A stretch of DNA of 5,562 nt from Hyphococcus sp. Its GTDB lineage: Bacteria > Pseudomonadota > Alphaproteobacteria > Caulobacterales > Parvularculaceae. How positions within the stretch are numbered: the first letter of the stretch is position 1; each line of letters begins with the position of its first letter. A model generated the notes under the pieces. The model was not told where the DNA came from. It saw only the letters and a program-made list of their open reading frames with translations, and made no database searches. Both the position numbers and the translations under genes were made by a program. The stretch spans positions 1 to 5,562 of the forward strand of contig BQJH01000197.1 of assembly GCA_021604605.1 (NCBI GenBank). Reading direction: 5' to 3'. Of the stretch, positions 1 through 5,201 are shown one piece after another.

Positions 1-2
1 GG

Positions 3-194
3 TATTACCTCAACAAAGTCTCTGGCAGATGTTCCGGCGCGGACCGGTCTTCTAATCGGTTGCAATATTCAACCAGCACGGGTCAGCTATGCCGAAACGA
101 AATAATCCAGGTTGTCGATAATTCCGGCGGTTTTCTTGTCGGGTCTTGCTCGCTCGGCGACTTCGAGCGTCTGGAAAAAATCGAATCGGAATAA
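3..194 (+). CDS. C-terminal fragment of an unidentified protein (5' end outside the window)
   Basis: Frame 3 is open from the window edge to a TAA at 192-194, giving 63 residues with no start inside the window. Its second half (IIQVVDNSGGFLVGSCSLGD and the charged tail after it) reads like real protein, and roughly 56% of its third codon positions are G or C. I do not recognise the family. It ends 49 bases before the ATG of the downstream glycosyltransferase, so the two could be co-transcribed. Two alternatives compete. Frame 1 is also open from base 1 to a TAA at 103-105 (34 residues). The opposite strand is open from about 377 down to 87, but that reading would have to start inside the glycosyltransferase gene. 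The call rests only on length and composition, so confidence is moderate to low. Confidence 0.42.
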   Translation, partial: YYLNKVSGRCSGADRSSNRLQYSTSTGQLCRNEIIQVVDNSGGFLVGSCSLGDFERLEKIESE

Positions 195-243
195 ATTAAC
201 CGGAACGGTAATCCGGTAACCTGCTTTATGATTGGCGAGGTCG

Positions 244-1761
244 ATGTTCCCATCTTGGTTTGATCGTCTCGCCAATTTAAAATCCGTCCTGGCTTTATTG
301 GTTGGTTTCAGTGTTCTGCACGGCGTTGTCACCATGGCAGCGGGCCCTGTTCTGGCGCTCGACGACGACAAGCTCAATATCTTTACGCAATCTTTTCAGC
401 TTGGGTATTTGCCTGATAACCCGCCCTTATTTGAATGGACCTTGATTGCTGTTCAGAAAATAACCGGTCCGGTCCAGCTCAGCTTTATCATCGTCAAATA
501 TCTGTTTTTGATTCTCACCGGGCTTTTTACATATTTAACGGCGGCGCGATTATTCAAAAACCACAGATGGGCGGCGTTCACAGTGCTTGCGCTCCTCAGC
601 CTTTATCAAATCGGGTATAATTACCATCAGGCTTTTACGCATTCGACCGCGCTCATGGCGAGTGTGGCGTTCCTTTGGTATGGGTTGCTTAAATTACGTG
701 ATGAGCCACGGACGCAACATTACTTGCTCTTGGGGCTGGCTGTTGGGCCGGGCGCAATTGCGAAATATTCATTCTTGCCTGTTGTAGTGAGCATCTTCAT
801 CGCCGGGATGCTGTCATCGCAAGTACGAGCGCGCCTTCTCAATGTGAGGATACTCATTTCAGTGCTGTTGGCGATGCTGGTTTGTTTACCTCATGGGCTT
901 TGGTTGCTTGATCACATGGATGAAATTGCCATGCGCGCAGATCAGCGTTTTGGCACCGTCGAGGCGTCTTACATGTCCCGTGTTTCCAATGCGTTGCCTG
1001 CGGCCTTATGGGCGATGGGATCTTTCCTTTTACCATTTGTCGCGGTTGTGGCTGTGGCGGCCCCAAATAGTTTTCGAGAACTAAAAGTCGTTGACGAGGC
1101 AACATCCATTTTTCGGAATGCAACATTGGTCTGCATTATTGTGCTTTTGGTTGGCATTGTTGTTACAGGCGCATCGTCTTTTCCAGAGCGTTACGCCATT
1201 GCTTTCATGTATCCGGCTCTTTTCTGGTTTATCGCTGCTCTTAAAAACAGCACGCCCACAGAGAGAGCACTGAGGAATATTACGCTGGCTGGTTTTGTCT
1301 TTTTCGGTTTATTTTTGGGCGTCAGGATCGTGCAGACTGTCATGCCTGGCCCGCCTTTTTGCAGTGACTGCCGCCAGTGGATTCCCTATGCCGTCTTGGA
1401 AGATGCTTTTCCCGCGGAAAACTTTGAGAAGGCCACACTTGTTGGTTTCGATATTTACACCGCCGGAAATTTACGACGGTTATTTCCAGACAATCGCGTG
1501 GTGGCGCCATTTTTCCCATTTTACACACCACCAGGCGGCGATGAGCACGCCCCGTGCTATTTCGTTTGGTCGGAGAATTTAGGGGTTGCCCCGCCGGATG
1601 AGTATCTACCGCCTGAAATAAAACAGAGGGCAGCGCAGATTACAGGGAAATGGCCACAAAATATTGCGAATTTTCGGGAACGGGAAACGACCTGGAATAT
1701 TGTTGATTTAAAACCTAACCCTAGAGTGGCCAAATCTTTGTGCCGTCTGTCAGGCCAGTGA
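244..1761 (+). CDS. GT39/ArnT-type polytopic membrane glycosyltransferase
   Basis: This is an integral inner-membrane protein of about 505 residues. It resembles bacterial family-39 (PMT_2/ArnT-like) glycosyltransferases, which move a sugar from a polyprenyl-phosphate donor to a lipid, glycan or protein acceptor on the periplasmic side. Counted from the TTG at 232, the first membrane segment spans about 16-38. It is followed by the acidic loop LDDDK (43-47) and PDNPPLFEW (61-69), matching the family's first periplasmic loop, whose acidic pair is catalytic and whose HPPL-like motif is conserved. About ten hydrophobic segments follow, to about residue 370. The remainder looks like a soluble periplasmic domain with CSDC (377-380), an AGNLRRLFPD motif, C442 and C504; I recall similar tails in rhizobial GT39 proteins. 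Acceptor and donor cannot be told. I chose the ATG at 244, preceded by GGCGAGG at 234-240 (a short 3-base spacer); the in-frame TTG at 232 has no ribosome-binding site and would add four residues. Confidence 0.85.
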   Translation: MFPSWFDRLANLKSVLALLVGFSVLHGVVTMAAGPVLALDDDKLNIFTQSFQLGYLPDNPPLFEWTLIAVQKITGPVQLSFIIVKYLFLILTGLFTYLTAARLFKNHRWAAFTVLALLSLYQIGYNYHQAFTHSTALMASVAFLWYGLLKLRDEPRTQHYLLLGLAVGPGAIAKYSFLPVVVSIFIAGMLSSQVRARLLNVRILISVLLAMLVCLPHGLWLLDHMDEIAMRADQRFGTVEASYMSRVSNALPAALWAMGSFLLPFVAVVAVAAPNSFRELKVVDEATSIFRNATLVCIIVLLVGIVVTGASSFPERYAIAFMYPALFWFIAALKNSTPTERALRNITLAGFVFFGLFLGVRIVQTVMPGPPFCSDCRQWIPYAVLEDAFPAENFEKATLVGFDIYTAGNLRRLFPDNRVVAPFFPFYTPPGGDEHAPCYFVWSENLGVAPPDEYLPPEIKQRAAQITGKWPQNIANFRERETTWNIVDLKPNPRVAKSLCRLSGQ

Positions 1762-1787
1762 AATAATTATATTCTTCCCGGTAGCGT

Positions 1788-1803
1788 TTAGATAACTATC
1801 TAA
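1788..1803. repeat. Perfect 7-bp inverted repeat after the glycosyltransferase gene
   Basis: TTAGATA and TATCTAA flank a 2-base centre (AC), 27 bases after the glycosyltransferase stop codon. As RNA it would fold only as an AT-rich stem of about 6 bp with a 4-base loop. It is followed by a broken T run (ttctttt, 1808-1814), so it would be at best a weak intrinsic terminator. As DNA it would also suit a dimeric regulator acting on the downstream Sel1-like gene. The sequence does not decide between these. Confidence 0.4.
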
Positions 1804-1894
1804 GCCGTTCTTTTGCTTATACATCGTACACAAACTAACTGTCTCAGGGGTTAACAAAGTGTTTTCAACCCGTAAACGAATAGCTAATGCGCCA

Positions 1895-1909
1895 TTAACG
1901 AGATTTTAG
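1895..1909 (+). promoter_or_regulatory. Degenerate CtrA-like box upstream of the Sel1-like gene
   Basis: TTAA at 1895-1898, seven bases, then TTAG at 1906-1909 match the CtrA consensus TTAA-N7-TTAA at seven of eight fixed positions. A weaker one (TTAA-N7-TTTT, 1851-1865) lies 30 bases upstream, and an isolated GGTTAACC palindrome sits at 1934-1941. The start codon is at 1983, so the box is 73 bases away, a workable promoter position. I saw no convincing -10/-35 pair in 1762-1982. In an AT-rich intergenic region such partial matches arise by chance, so this is tentative. Confidence 0.25.
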
Positions 1910-1982
1910 TTCCGACCTACTCATTCTTGCCATGGTTAACCCGGACGCGGTGGTGCGGCGGGGGCGAAATTAGGGGTCGTAA

Positions 1983-2267
1983 ATGACAATGACGATGACA
2001 GCCGAAGCGCTGGGTTATGTGGAACCTATTTTAAGCGGTGAAGAAATGTATCGATTAGGTTTGGAAGCATCGACGGGTGGAGAGATGAATGACTTCGATC
2101 TTATCACTGCCCATAAATGGTTTAATCTTGCGGCGATGCAGGGCAATTTGGAAGCGCGCGCATACCGTGCTGAGCTTGCCAATGAAATGACGCCGGAAGA
2201 GATTGCTGATGCACAGCGTCAGGCGCGGGAATATCTGGCGACACATCGCGCCAAAACACATTCCTGA
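1983..2267 (+). CDS. Small Sel1-repeat-like protein
   Basis: A 94-residue, mostly helical, soluble protein with no signal peptide or membrane segment. Residues 21-60 fit a Sel1-type repeat: EMYRLGLEAS forms the first helix and ITAHKWFNLAAMQGNLEA the second, with the AHKWFNLAA-G-A signature of that family. An acidic/amphipathic tail, NEMTPEEIADAQRQAREYL, follows (67-85). Single-repeat proteins like this are widespread in Alphaproteobacteria; Sel1 repeats usually mediate protein-protein contacts, but the partner here is unknown. The start is well supported: AGGGG (1972-1976) stands 6 bases before ATG 1983. Two more ATG codons follow as MTMTMT, so initiation could slip by 6 or 12 bases. The TGA stop (2265-2267) lies inside the first unit of the tandem array. 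The gene stands alone, convergent with the next one. Confidence 0.8.
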   Translation: MTMTMTAEALGYVEPILSGEEMYRLGLEASTGGEMNDFDLITAHKWFNLAAMQGNLEARAYRAELANEMTPEEIADAQRQAREYLATHRAKTHS

Positions 2268-2358
2268 TTTAGGATAGGCCTGATTTAGGATAGGCCTGAT
2301 TTAAGATAGGCCTGATTTAAGAGCGTCCTGATCTAATGTCGTTCTGATTCAGATTTCG
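2263..2358. repeat. Tandem array of about six 16-bp units spanning both convergent stop codons
   Basis: The unit is CCTGATTTAGGATAGG. Copies start at 2263, 2279, 2295, 2311, 2327 and 2343 in strict 16-base register. Copies 1 and 2 are identical and copy 3 has one change. Copies 4, 5 and 6 match the unit at about 12, 10 and 10 of 16 positions, so the array decays from left to right. Every copy carries TGA at offset 3, most also TAG or TAA at offset 8. Since 16 is not a multiple of 3, stops fall in all three plus-strand frames; TTA, CTA or TCA in each copy supplies stops on the minus strand too. The Sel1-like gene ends in copy 1 and the secreted-protein gene (TGA complementary to 2349-2351) ends in copy 6. 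There are no spacers and no strong hairpin. Confidence 0.9.
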
Positions 2359-2813
2359 TTTTCCGAGGCGCTCCATTGCGCCTGAACGGTTTCCGGCCTC
2401 GGGGCGCCGGTTAGTCGATCGAAGGCGATTTTGCGAAACGGATCTTTCTGGTTTTCCGAGAGATTTAGAAATTGCGGGCGTTTGACCCCGCGCAGGGTCT
2501 GGCGCTGCTCATCTGATAAGGCCCGCCAGATATCCCGGCGCTTTGAGCGAAACAGCTGACGCTGATCTTCTGGCAGATATTGGTAGTCTGCTGCTGTCTG
2601 CGCCTCAATCTTGAAAGTTTGGGCAAGGCGCAACGAATTTTCATAAAAATCTGCCGCCATCAAATCGATAATCGCCATTTCGCTGGCGGCTGGCGGTGAT
2701 GGCTCATATGCGCCGGCCAGGGCGGATTTTCCTGATTCCGCAGCGCTCGGGCCGATAGAACCAAAAAATACATATCCGATGATGACGCAGGAAAGTGGAA
2801 GATTACGCAACAA
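2349..2813 (-). CDS. Small secreted protein with three 19-residue L-x-x-x-Q repeats
   Basis: The 154-residue product begins with a plausible Sec signal peptide: short basic start (MLRN), hydrophobic core to about residue 20, and GPSAA ending at 25 as the cleavage site. This suggests a periplasmic or exported protein of about 129 residues. A helical, charged region follows with three regularly spaced motifs: LPEDQRQLFR (L80), LSDEQRQTLR (L99) and LSENQKDPFR (L118), exactly 19 residues apart. This recalls the L-[SP]-x-E-Q-R pattern of DUF3106-type alphaproteobacterial and betaproteobacterial proteins, but that link is from memory only. The start is uncertain: two consecutive TTG codons (2813-2808, read in reverse) are the only starts before an upstream stop at 2885-2883. 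A GGGGG run lies 5 bases upstream as a possible ribosome-binding site. The stop is in the last tandem-repeat copy. It is transcribed away from rpmF and its function is unknown. Confidence 0.72.
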   Translation of the reverse strand: MLRNLPLSCVIIGYVFFGSIGPSAAESGKSALAGAYEPSPPAASEMAIIDLMAADFYENSLRLAQTFKIEAQTAADYQYLPEDQRQLFRSKRRDIWRALSDEQRQTLRGVKRPQFLNLSENQKDPFRKIAFDRLTGAPRPETVQAQWSASENEI

Positions 2814-2948
2814 TGAGGCCCCCAGGAATGGGCGGACCCTAGCGATGCGAGGTTGAAACCGGCTAAAAACAGTCGGGACAATTTAGTCCTATGGGATTAA
2901 CCATGATGCACGCCTGTTTAAACTGGCTTAATTTGTCTGAAAGGGGCC

Positions 2949-2977
2949 TTGCCATCACGGTTCGGTTGGCTTAGAGG
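2949..2977 (+). promoter_or_regulatory. Weak candidate sigma-70 promoter for rpmF
   Basis: TTGCCA (2949-2954), a 17-base spacer and TAGAGG (2972-2977) lie about 77 bases upstream of the rpmF start. The -35 is fair and the -10 poor. The divergent region 2814-3053 must hold promoters for both the secreted-protein gene and rpmF. Besides this candidate I see only a TTTA-N7-TTAA near-match to a CtrA box (2917-2931) and a small AT-rich dyad, ATATT-ttg-AATAT, at about 3018-3030. None is conclusive. Confidence 0.25.
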
Positions 2978-3053
2978 ACGCGTTTCGCGCTGAGGCTTTT
3001 TCCCCGGCGCAAGATCATATTTTGAATATCAAAGGTTTTCACCAGAGGTTTCC

Positions 3054-3236
3054 ATGGCCGTTCCAAAGAGTAAAATCACACCGTCCAGACGCGGCATGAG
3101 ACGCAGCCACGACAAGCTCGCGAGCGCGACATATATTGAAGACAAGGATTCTGGCGAACTTCGCCGGCCGCACCATATTGACCTGAAAACAGGTAAATAT
3201 CGCGGGCGTCAGGTTATTGAACCAAAAGACGATTAA
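3054..3236 (+). CDS. rpmF: 50S ribosomal protein L32
   Basis: A 60-residue basic protein whose sequence is characteristic of bacterial L32, a structural protein of the large ribosomal subunit. MAVPKSK opens it, PSRRGMRRSHD follows (residues 10-20), then YIEDKDSGELRRPHHIDLKTGKYRGRQV runs to the C-terminus (given here only as key landmarks: ELRRPHH and LKTGKYRGR). Length is normal. It has no cysteines, so it is the form without the zinc ribbon CxxC pairs seen in some other bacteria; this is usual in Alphaproteobacteria. AGAGG (3044-3048) sits 5 bases before the ATG. It is monocistronic: the upstream gene runs the other way and a strong terminator follows 35 bases after the stop. There is no adjacent DUF177 or plsX gene, the neighbours often found with rpmF in other bacteria. 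Confidence 0.97.
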   Translation: MAVPKSKITPSRRGMRRSHDKLASATYIEDKDSGELRRPHHIDLKTGKYRGRQVIEPKDD

Positions 3237-3271
3237 ATCTGGGTCCAGTTTCAGACTTTGACGAGTTTTAG

Positions 3272-3297
3272 CGCCGCCCTTTCGGGGCGGCGTTTTT
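3272..3297 (+). terminator. Rho-independent terminator after rpmF
   Basis: CGCCGCCC (3272-3279) pairs perfectly with GGGCGGCG (3285-3292) around the loop TTTCG. This GC-only 8-bp stem is followed directly by TTTTT (3293-3297). It lies 35 bases after the rpmF stop codon and ends rpmF transcription before the eno promoter region. Confidence 0.93.
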
Positions 3298-3331
3298 CGT
3301 ATTTCCAGCGGCAATATCAGCGCCCGTGTGG

Positions 3332-3359
3332 TTGCACTGACCGGCCCCGGGGCTATAGA
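3332..3359 (+). promoter_or_regulatory. Candidate sigma-70 promoter for eno
   Basis: TTGCAC (3332-3337), a 16-base spacer and TATAGA (3354-3359) sit between the rpmF terminator and enolase, predicting transcription from about 3366 and a leader of about 35 bases. The TTG of the -35 and TATA of the -10 fit what is usual for housekeeping promoters in Alphaproteobacteria. Its position also argues against translation starting at the upstream in-frame GTG (3328), which would precede the promoter. Confidence 0.5.
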
Positions 3360-3399
3360 AGCTGCGCAAACCACCGCCCTTCTTTTTGGAGCCAGATTC

Positions 3400-4674
3400 A
3401 TGACTGCTATCGCCGATATTTTTGCCCGGGAAATCATCGACAGCCGGGGCAACCCGACTGTTGAAGTGGATGTCACCCTTGAGGATGGATCGGCGGGCCG
3501 TGCGGCTGTGCCATCCGGCGCCTCTACAGGGGCCCATGAGGCGCATGAATTGCGTGATGGCGGCGATCGCTATGGCGGGAAGGGCGTTCAAAAGGCCGTA
3601 GAGGCGGTCAATGGCGAGATTTATGACGCGCTCTCCGGCTTTGAGGCGGAAGAACAGACTTATATTGATGAAACCCTGATTGCTCTCGATGGAACAGAGA
3701 ACAAAAAACGTCTCGGCGCGAACGCTCTGCTTGGGGTTTCGCTGGCTGTCGCTAAGGCCTCGGCTGAAGCTGCCGCCCTGCCGCTTTACCGGTATATTGG
3801 CGGTGTCTCAGCGCGCGTTCTGCCCGCGCCGATGATGAATATCATCAATGGCGGCGCTCATGCGGACAACCCGATTGATATTCAGGAATTCATGATCATG
3901 CCGCTTGGCGGGGAGACTTTTTCTGACGCCCTGCGCATGGGAACAGAAGTTTTTCACACCTTGCGCAATGGGTTGAAGGATGCTGGCCATAATACGAATG
4001 TTGGCGATGAGGGTGGTTTTGCGCCGAATTTGAAATCAGCTGATGAAGCCCTCGGTTTCATCATGTCAGCCATTGAGGGCGCGGGATATAAACCGGGTGA
4101 AGATGTTTTTATTGCACTCGATGCCGCGGCGACAGAATTTCACAAGAACGGAAAGTATGAACTCGCCGGTGAAGGTAAGTCTCTCGATGCTGGCGCCATG
4201 GCTGATTACTATGGCGATCTTGTTTCCCGTTATCCGATTGTCTCTATTGAAGATGGTCTGGATGAAGATGATTGGGATGGTTGGCGCGCGCTGACCGAAG
4301 CCATCGGCGGGAAATGTCAGCTTGTTGGCGATGATCTTTTTGTCACCAACGAAAAACGTCTGCAAAAAGGGATTGAGCAGGGCTGCGCCAATTCCATTCT
4401 CGTAAAAATCAACCAGATCGGCACCTTGACGGAGACCCTGAATGCGGTCGAGGCGGCGCACCGCGCGCGCTATACGGCTGTGATGTCTCATCGTTCTGGT
4501 GAAACAGAAGATGCAACCATTGCCGATCTCGCCGTCGCCACGAATTGCGGCCAGATCAAAACCGGCTCCTTGGCGCGCTCAGAGCGTCTCGCAAAATATA
4601 ACCAGTTGCTTCGCATTGAAGAAGAGCTAGGCGACGTGGCCCGATATGCCGGGCGCGCAGCTTTGTCGTTATAA
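3400..4674 (+). CDS. eno: Enolase (phosphopyruvate hydratase)
   Basis: Enolase interconverts 2-phosphoglycerate and phosphoenolpyruvate in glycolysis and gluconeogenesis, in the cytoplasm; in many bacteria it also binds the RNA degradosome. The 424-residue product has normal length and an intact family pattern. The N-terminal domain starts AREIIDSRGNPTVEVDV, with the mobile loop SGASTG near 39-44. The barrel domain carries NVGDEGGFAPN with the catalytic acid E204, the catalytic base K336 in ILVKINQIG, and magnesium ligands D241, E284 (SIEDGLDEDDW) and D311 (LVGDDLFVTN). SHRSGETED and the GQIKTGS segment complete the active site. These equivalences come from knowledge of the family. The ATG at 3400 follows GGAG (3388-3391) by 8 bases and gives the standard N-terminus. 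An in-frame GTG at 3328 would add 24 atypical residues and is rejected. The acetyltransferase begins 3 bases after the stop. Confidence 0.98.
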   Translation: MTAIADIFAREIIDSRGNPTVEVDVTLEDGSAGRAAVPSGASTGAHEAHELRDGGDRYGGKGVQKAVEAVNGEIYDALSGFEAEEQTYIDETLIALDGTENKKRLGANALLGVSLAVAKASAEAAALPLYRYIGGVSARVLPAPMMNIINGGAHADNPIDIQEFMIMPLGGETFSDALRMGTEVFHTLRNGLKDAGHNTNVGDEGGFAPNLKSADEALGFIMSAIEGAGYKPGEDVFIALDAAATEFHKNGKYELAGEGKSLDAGAMADYYGDLVSRYPIVSIEDGLDEDDWDGWRALTEAIGGKCQLVGDDLFVTNEKRLQKGIEQGCANSILVKINQIGTLTETLNAVEAAHRARYTAVMSHRSGETEDATIADLAVATNCGQIKTGSLARSERLAKYNQLLRIEEELGDVARYAGRAALSL

Positions 4675-4677
4675 TCG

Positions 4678-5145
4678 ATGGGTGCGCCGCAAATTCGCCC
4701 AGCAATGAGGGAAGATCAGCCAGCAGTGAAGGCGTTGATCTTTGCTATTCTGGATGAATATTCCCTAGAGCCTGCGCCGCAAACGACTGATAAAGACCTT
4801 GATGATCTCGTTGGGTTTTATGAGGGCGGCATCTTTGATGTGCTTGAAACCGATACAGGCGACCTTATCGGTACGGTCGGGCTGTTACCGCTGGAAGACG
4901 GCGCGTGTGAGTTGCGCAAGATGTATTTGAAGACCAACTGCCGTGGCCGAGGTTACGGTAAGCGGCTGTTAAAGCATGCTATTGCACGTGCGACAGAGCT
5001 AGGTTTTGTGCGCATGGAACTGCAAACGGCGCGCGTGTTGGAAGAGGCGATTGGGCTTTATGAAAAGTTTGGTTTCACAGTGCTAGATAGCGCCGCGCTG
5101 GAGCGGCGTTGCGATCATGCGCTAATGCTGGATCTCAAGCCATAA
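4678..5145 (+). CDS. GNAT-family N-acetyltransferase
   Basis: A 155-residue single-domain protein with the GNAT fold, which transfers an acetyl group from acetyl-CoA to an amine. IRPAMREDQPAV at 6-17 is the usual first strand and helix. Strand 4 is CELRKMYL (77-84), and the pyrophosphate-binding loop of motif A is CRGRGYGKRLL (88-98). EAIGLYEKFGF (123-133) is the late motif with the conserved tyrosine and the GF turn. The ELRKMYL/ELQTA pattern is common in an uncharacterised proteobacterial GNAT subgroup, so the substrate (small molecule or protein) cannot be named. It starts 3 bases after eno with no visible ribosome-binding site, so translation is probably coupled to eno. A second in-frame ATG at 4705 would remove part of the first strand and is less likely. 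Confidence 0.9.
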   Translation: MGAPQIRPAMREDQPAVKALIFAILDEYSLEPAPQTTDKDLDDLVGFYEGGIFDVLETDTGDLIGTVGLLPLEDGACELRKMYLKTNCRGRGYGKRLLKHAIARATELGFVRMELQTARVLEEAIGLYEKFGFTVLDSAALERRCDHALMLDLKP

Positions 5146-5146
5146 A

Positions 5147-5163
5147 TTAAGACTTTCTTAACC
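5147..5163 (+). promoter_or_regulatory. Perfect CtrA-type binding box upstream of ftsB
   Basis: TTAA (5147-5150), seven bases, then TTAACC (5158-5163) match the full CtrA recognition sequence TTAA-N7-TTAAC known from Caulobacter and relatives. It begins one base after the acetyltransferase stop and ends 38 bases before the ftsB ATG. By eye it is the only perfect full site in this window. TTAACC could double as a -35 element, as at CtrA-activated promoters, although I see no clear -10 behind it. Repression is equally possible. Confidence 0.65.
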
Positions 5164-5169
5164 AAAATT

Positions 5170-5183
5170 GATTCATTTGATTC
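5170..5183. promoter_or_regulatory. Pair of GANTC (CcrM-type) methylation sites upstream of ftsB
   Basis: GATTC occurs at 5170-5174 and 5179-5183, between the CtrA box and the ftsB start. GANTC is the target of the cell-cycle methyltransferase CcrM in most Alphaproteobacteria, where promoter methylation state couples transcription to replication, often via GcrA. My manual scan found nine GANTC sites in the window, the other seven scattered; only these two are clustered. Confidence 0.55.
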
Positions 5184-5201
5184 GCTTCAGTGGCGGGCAA
5201 A

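Noticed and set aside
196..201. TTAACC half-site with a GAATC at 183-187 before the glycosyltransferase gene
   Set aside because: No second TTAA at the 7-base spacing, and the GAATC lies in the probable upstream coding region; too weak to call regulatory.
87..377. Minus-strand open frame of 96 codons
   Set aside because: It begins inside the N-terminal coding part of the glycosyltransferase and has no identifiable domain; the plus-strand reading explains the region better, though its last part (87-231) is not fully excluded.
2263..2358. CRISPR-like array
   Set aside because: The 16-bp units are contiguous with no spacers and degrade along the array; this is a simple tandem repeat.
2760..2813. 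Lipoprotein signal in the secreted protein (cysteine at residue 9)
   Set aside because: The residues before the cysteine (PLS) do not make a proper lipobox and the cysteine lies too near the N-terminus; a standard cleavage site after residue 25 fits better.
2975..2990. CGCG-ttt-CGCG mini hairpin upstream of rpmF
   Set aside because: A 4-bp stem with a 3-base loop is expected by chance and has no T run or other supporting context.
3328..3399. In-frame N-terminal extension of enolase from GTG 3328
   Set aside because: It would overlap the candidate promoter, lacks a ribosome-binding site and adds 24 residues not typical of enolase; ATG 3400 has GGAG and the standard N-terminus.
3039..3476. 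Minus-strand open frame of 145 codons across rpmF, the terminator and the start of eno
   Set aside because: It runs antisense through two certain genes and a terminator hairpin, and its translation has no recognisable domain.
4066..4491. Minus-strand open frame of 141 codons inside eno
   Set aside because: It is antisense to a fully conserved enolase and shows no family signature; long antisense frames are expected in such genes.
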